NCBI GenBank assembly: GCA_963737405.1
Contig: CAVTSL010000005.1
Location: 124,001-188,000, forward strand
From: JACCTU01 sp963737405
GTDB lineage: Bacteria; Actinomycetota; Thermoleophilia; Gaiellales; Gaiellaceae
Direction: 5' to 3'
DNA: 64,000 nt
Shown: piece by piece, positions 60,960 through 64,000 of the stretch
How positions within the stretch are numbered: the first letter of the stretch is position 1
Layout of the letters: every line of letters starts with the position of its first letter
The notes under the pieces: generated by a model
Seen by the model: only the letters and a program-made list of their open reading frames with translations
What the model was told of the DNA's origin: nothing
The model's database searches: none
Translations under genes and position numbers: made by a program

Positions 60960-61815
60960 CCAGATCGTCATAGGCCCTCGCAGGGTCGCCCGACAGCGGT
61001 GTCGCCTCACCGGCACGCACGCGTCCTCCGAAGAGGACGCAGCGGACGCCTGCCTCGCGGCACGCGCGCTCGACGACGGCCGGGCCTTTGCCTTCCCACG
61101 TCGTCTCGTCGACGGTTCCCTCGCCGGTGACGACGAGGTCGTAGGCCGCGGGGTCGAAGCCGGTCACCTCGAGGATCAGCTCCGCGCCGGGGACGAGCTC
61201 GGCGCCGAGCGACGCGAGCGCGGCGCCGAGGCCGCCGGCGGCACCCGAGCCGGGGATGTCGGCGAGCGGGTGATCCGCGAACCGCCGCTCGAGCTCGCGG
61301 ACGTCGTCGGCGCTCGCGCCCTTCTGCGGGCCGAATAGCCGAGGCGCGTCGGCGAGCGTCGTCTGCACGTCGCACGCGACGCGTGTCGGGGCCGGAAGCT
61401 CGTTCAGCACGGCGAGCAGGCCCGCTCCCGCGTCCATGTTCGCGGTCCCTCCGAGGCCGACGAGGAGGGCGCGCGGCTGACCGACCGCGGCGATCAGCTC
61501 GCCGAGGCCGCGACTCGATGCGGTGCGGACGTCCAGCCGCGACGGGTCGAGCGGGATCGCCTGCGCGGCCTCGACGACAGCCGTGCCGTCGTCGAGCTGC
61601 GCCCACTCCGCAATATGAGCCCGGCCGAACGCGTCGTGCACCTGCGCGGCGTGTCGCGTTCCCCCGAGCGCGTCGAGCGTCCCCTCTCCCCCGTCCGCGA
61701 TCGGTAGCTCGTCGCACTCGGCGCCTGCCCGCCGGAAGCCTTTCGCGAGCGCCGCCGCAGCCTCGCGCGCGGTGAGGACACCCTTGAGGCTGCTAGGCGC
61801 TGCGAGCGCGCGCAG
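60916..61815 (-). CDS. Glycerate kinase (GlxK/GarK family), compact, CTG start
   Basis: The family start appears as LKGVLTAREAAAALAKGF and DELPIADGGEGTLDALGG in a frame with no ATG or GTG upstream. A CTG at 61815 lies six bases after AGGAGG, so I place the start there, giving 299 residues. Later motifs are LVGLGGTANMDAGAGLLAVL, GPQKGASADDVRELERRF, GSGAAGGLGAALASLGAELV and DLVVTGEGTVDETTWEGKGP. It should phosphorylate glycerate. The usual length is about 370, so the middle lobe is shorter here. Its start overlaps the flippase-like gene by 23 bases. Confidence 0.82.
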   Translation of the reverse strand: MRALAAPSSLKGVLTAREAAAALAKGFRRAGAECDELPIADGGEGTLDALGGTRHAAQVHDAFGRAHIAEWAQLDDGTAVVEAAQAIPLDPSRLDVRTASSRGLGELIAAVGQPRALLVGLGGTANMDAGAGLLAVLNELPAPTRVACDVQTTLADAPRLFGPQKGASADDVRELERRFADHPLADIPGSGAAGGLGAALASLGAELVPGAELILEVTGFDPAAYDLVVTGEGTVDETTWEGKGPAVVERACREAGVRCVLFGGRVRAGEATPLSGDPARAYDDLVTLGERLGAGDLAT

Positions 61816-62833
61816 GCTCTTCCTCCTGCACGACCTGCAGCTGCGGCCCTTCCGTCGTCTGATCCGGCATCCGCTTCAGCATCGCGAACGACATCCCCTC
61901 GTGCGCGAGGAAGATCAGCCCGACGCCGACGCCGACGGACATCTCCACCATCTGCAGTCCGAGGCCGAACGCGAAGCCGGTCGTGTACGCGACGCCGTAC
62001 GAGACGAGCGGGAGCGCAACCGCCGCCTGGAGCAGGCCGATGTTGCCGGGCCAGAGCGGAAAGATCGTCGCGATGTTCATCAGCACGAGGACGAGGCCGG
62101 CCGCGGGGAGCGGCAGGTCGATGCCGAACGCCTGCATCGACGCCCAGACAGCGAAGAGCTGCAGCAGCCAGCCGAGGAACTGGAAGAAGATCGCGGCCGC
62201 CACCCCCGCCGGTGAGCGCAGCACCTCGAGCCCGATGCGCGCCATCGCGAGGATCCGGCGCAGCCGGCTCAGCTCCTCGACGACCGGCTTGCGGAGCCGC
62301 GACGTGATCAGCGCGAAGACGATCAGGATGCCGCCCACCGCCGCGGCGATCGCGACGCTCGTCAGCGCCCAGTGCGGGATCTTCGCCGTGAGCAGGACGT
62401 AGACGACGAGCATCATCGCCGGGATCACGTCGAAGAGGCGATGCGTGAAGACCGTACCGAGCAGCGTTGCCGTGTAGCCCTGTCCGCGCGGGTACCGGCG
62501 CGTCAGCACGGCGACGCGAGCCAGCTCGCCGGTGCGCGCCGGCAGCACCGCGTTCGCCAGCAGGCCGATCGAGAACGCCGAGAACAGGCTGCCGAAGGGC
62601 GGCGGATCGTGCGGGAGCGCCTGGCGGACGACGGTCCGCCACGCGAGCGAGCGGGCGACGACGGAGAGCAGGTTCAGCAGGATCGCGAACACGATCCACG
62701 TCCACTCGACCCGGCTGAACGCGTTTGCGACGAGCCCCCACTCCGGCCCGCGCCAGTAGAGCATCACGATCGCGACACCGAGGAGCGCGAGCACGATGAG
62801 CACGCGGACGCTTCGCCGCGGGACGGGAATCAC
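61793..62833 (-). CDS. Lysylphosphatidylglycerol synthase TM/flippase-like protein (UPF0104)
   Basis: This 346-residue integral membrane protein has about eight segments and the UPF0104 pattern: NLLSVVARSLAWRTVVRQAL, FSAFSIGLLANAVLPARTGE followed by LARVAVL, and FPLWPGNIGLLQAAVALPL. Such proteins flip or modify lipids and often accompany glycosyltransferases. The GTG start overlaps the GT4 stop by four bases (GTGA), so the pair probably builds or exports a glycolipid. It has a long soluble C-terminus (EGPQLQVVQEEEPARARSA). Confidence 0.85.
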   Translation of the reverse strand: MIPVPRRSVRVLIVLALLGVAIVMLYWRGPEWGLVANAFSRVEWTWIVFAILLNLLSVVARSLAWRTVVRQALPHDPPPFGSLFSAFSIGLLANAVLPARTGELARVAVLTRRYPRGQGYTATLLGTVFTHRLFDVIPAMMLVVYVLLTAKIPHWALTSVAIAAAVGGILIVFALITSRLRKPVVEELSRLRRILAMARIGLEVLRSPAGVAAAIFFQFLGWLLQLFAVWASMQAFGIDLPLPAAGLVLVLMNIATIFPLWPGNIGLLQAAVALPLVSYGVAYTTGFAFGLGLQMVEMSVGVGVGLIFLAHEGMSFAMLKRMPDQTTEGPQLQVVQEEEPARARSA

Positions 62834-63972
62834 GCGCGGACTCCGACGCGAGTCTCGCCTGCGACAAGGTCGTAGATCCCGGTGAGGCGGCGCGCGATTC
62901 CGTCCCACGCGTACTCCTCCTCTGCGAGCACGCGCGCGGCCGCGCCCATCGAGCGCCGGCGCGGCTCGTCCTCGAGCATCGCGACGACCGCCTGCGTGAG
63001 CGACTCCGGATCGCCGGCCGGGACGCTGAGCGTCGTCTCGCGCGTCGTGACCTCGCGGTAGCCGGGGATGTCGGACGCGACGACCGGCAGCGCGCACGCG
63101 AACGCGCGCGTCAACACCATCCCGAAGCTCTCGCCGCCGAGCGACGGCGCGACGAGCGCCTTCGCGGACAGAAGCTCGCGAGTGAGGTCGTCCTGGCTCA
63201 GGAAGCCGAGGATGTCGATGCCGTCGGAGGGTACGCCGAGCCGGCGCTGCAGCAGGCCGACGGCGAGCGGATCGGCGCCGATCAGCCGCAGCCTCGCACC
63301 GGTCAGGCGGTGGATGTCGGGCCACGACCGCAGCAGCACCTGCAGGCCTTTTCGCGACTCGTGCCGGCCGACGAAGGCGATCCGGTGCTCGCGTCCGTCA
63401 GGGTCCGCGTCGGGCGGGATCAGCACGCCGTTCGGGACGATGTCGTATGCGCCCGGCAGCCAGCGCGCGGCGGAGTCCCGGGCCTGCTCGGACACCGCGA
63501 TCCGGTGGTCGATGCGATCCATGAGGAAGCCCCAGCCGATCACTCCGAGTCGCATCCAGCCCAGGTCGCCCGACGCGTGGAACGTCGCGACGACAGGACA
63601 CTTCGCGAGCGCGAGCGCCGCGATGCAGATGGCAGGCGTCATGGGCTCGTGCAGGTGGAGCACGTCGAACTGCTCGCGCTCGAGCGCGCGCTTGATCCGG
63701 AGCACCGTGCGCGGGCTCAGGACGATGTTCGGCAGCGAGCCGTTCGCCGGGACGATCACGGACCGGCCGACCGGGATCACGTCGGGCGGCGGCGTCCCAT
63801 GGCGTCCGAGCCGGGGGTGCAGCACGCGCGTGAAGCTTCCGGGCGGGTCGTTGCCCATGATCGTGCGGACGTCGACACCGACGTCTCGGAGGGCGGCCGC
63901 CTGCAGCTCGGCGTGCTCGACCACCGCGCCCCAGAAGGACCAGGAGTACGGCACGACGATCCCGACCTTCAC
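62830..63972 (-). CDS. GT4 glycosyltransferase, PimA/PimB-like
   Basis: This 380-residue protein has the GT-B fold of family 4: KVGIVVPYSWSFWGAVVEHA, VLHLHEPMTPAICIAALALA, DIVPNGVLI, RIAFVGRHESRKGLQVLL and the donor-site motif PSLGGESFGMVLTRAFACAL. The early region resembles mycobacterial PimA, which transfers mannose from GDP-mannose to phosphatidylinositol at the cytosolic membrane face. The exact lipid acceptor is inferred. It is coupled to the flippase-like gene downstream. Confidence 0.85.
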   Translation of the reverse strand: MKVGIVVPYSWSFWGAVVEHAELQAAALRDVGVDVRTIMGNDPPGSFTRVLHPRLGRHGTPPPDVIPVGRSVIVPANGSLPNIVLSPRTVLRIKRALEREQFDVLHLHEPMTPAICIAALALAKCPVVATFHASGDLGWMRLGVIGWGFLMDRIDHRIAVSEQARDSAARWLPGAYDIVPNGVLIPPDADPDGREHRIAFVGRHESRKGLQVLLRSWPDIHRLTGARLRLIGADPLAVGLLQRRLGVPSDGIDILGFLSQDDLTRELLSAKALVAPSLGGESFGMVLTRAFACALPVVASDIPGYREVTTRETTLSVPAGDPESLTQAVVAMLEDEPRRRSMGAAARVLAEEEYAWDGIARRLTGIYDLVAGETRVGVRA

Positions 63973-64000
63973 GCGGCCAGCATAGAGAGTCGGATTTCGG

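Overview
The window is about 64 kb of very GC-rich DNA with dense coding on both strands, short gaps and many 4-base start/stop overlaps (ATGA, GTGA, TTGA). GTG and TTG starts are frequent. A DUF6458-type protein, a FabL-like enoyl reductase, a PimA-like glycosyltransferase, secreted Thr-rich proteins and this base composition together point to a soil or aquatic actinobacterium, most likely of the class Thermoleophilia (Gaiellales or Solirubrobacterales type). The lineage is an inference from gene content. I see no rRNA, tRNA, CRISPR array, prophage or transposase gene, and no gene-free stretch over about 300 bases.

Layout. 0-3 kb: MFS transporter, uracil-DNA glycosylase, phospholipase-D-like protein, acylphosphatase. 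3-15.8 kb: housekeeping block with guaBA, a PfkB sugar kinase, D-Ala-D-Ala carboxypeptidase, LysM protein, pyrF, amidase, HU, pyrE, a Roadblock protein, YihY, rdgB, MgtC, rph and murI. 15.8-23 kb: a secreted hydrolase coupled to an orphan LivJ-type binding protein, a secreted protein, DUF72, a glutamine amidotransferase and an AlkA-type glycosylase. 23-37.3 kb: a complete starch/maltodextrin locus. It has a secreted multidomain amylopullulanase, a second secreted GH13, MalK/MsmK-type ATPase, cytosolic GH13, MalG, MalF and MalE, with a divergent LacI regulator and three operator-like sites. 37.4-42.8 kb: an AAA-type ATPase, then an operon with an SBP56 methanethiol oxidase, a 49-residue protein, a TetR regulator and an alpha/beta-hydrolase-glycosyltransferase fusion. 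42.8-51 kb: tyrosine degradation genes (hmgA, fumarylacetoacetase family, hppD) mixed with a HAD phosphatase, a sarcosine-oxidase-like protein, a Thr-rich secreted protein, a cation diffusion facilitator and a DUF2071 gene. 51-64 kb: fabL, methyltransferase, proline dehydrogenase, secreted proteins, xseAB, glycerate kinase, a lipid-flippase-like protein and a GT4 glycosyltransferase.

How the genes work together. Extracellular amylases cut starch, MalE-MalFG with the ATPase import maltodextrins, the cytosolic GH13 hydrolyses them, and LacI is placed to control both directions from one shared control region. HppD, HmgA and the FAH-family hydrolase form three consecutive steps of tyrosine catabolism through homogentisate.

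The most unusual signal is a pair of 168-bp inverted elements (48725-48892 and 49634-49801) that flank the DUF2071 gene. Their core is nearly identical. Their arms have diverged but remain perfectly self-complementary in each copy, with four paired compensatory changes. Both elements start exactly at the stop codon of the upstream gene.

A technical caution: many conserved genes (PLD-like, malF, lacI, SBP56, hmgA, the EamA transporter, the coiled-coil protein, the Thr-rich protein) carry single-base frameshifts, several in homopolymers. They cluster heavily at 39.8-41.8 kb and 50.9-51.4 kb. Sequencing or consensus error is at least as likely as true pseudogenes.
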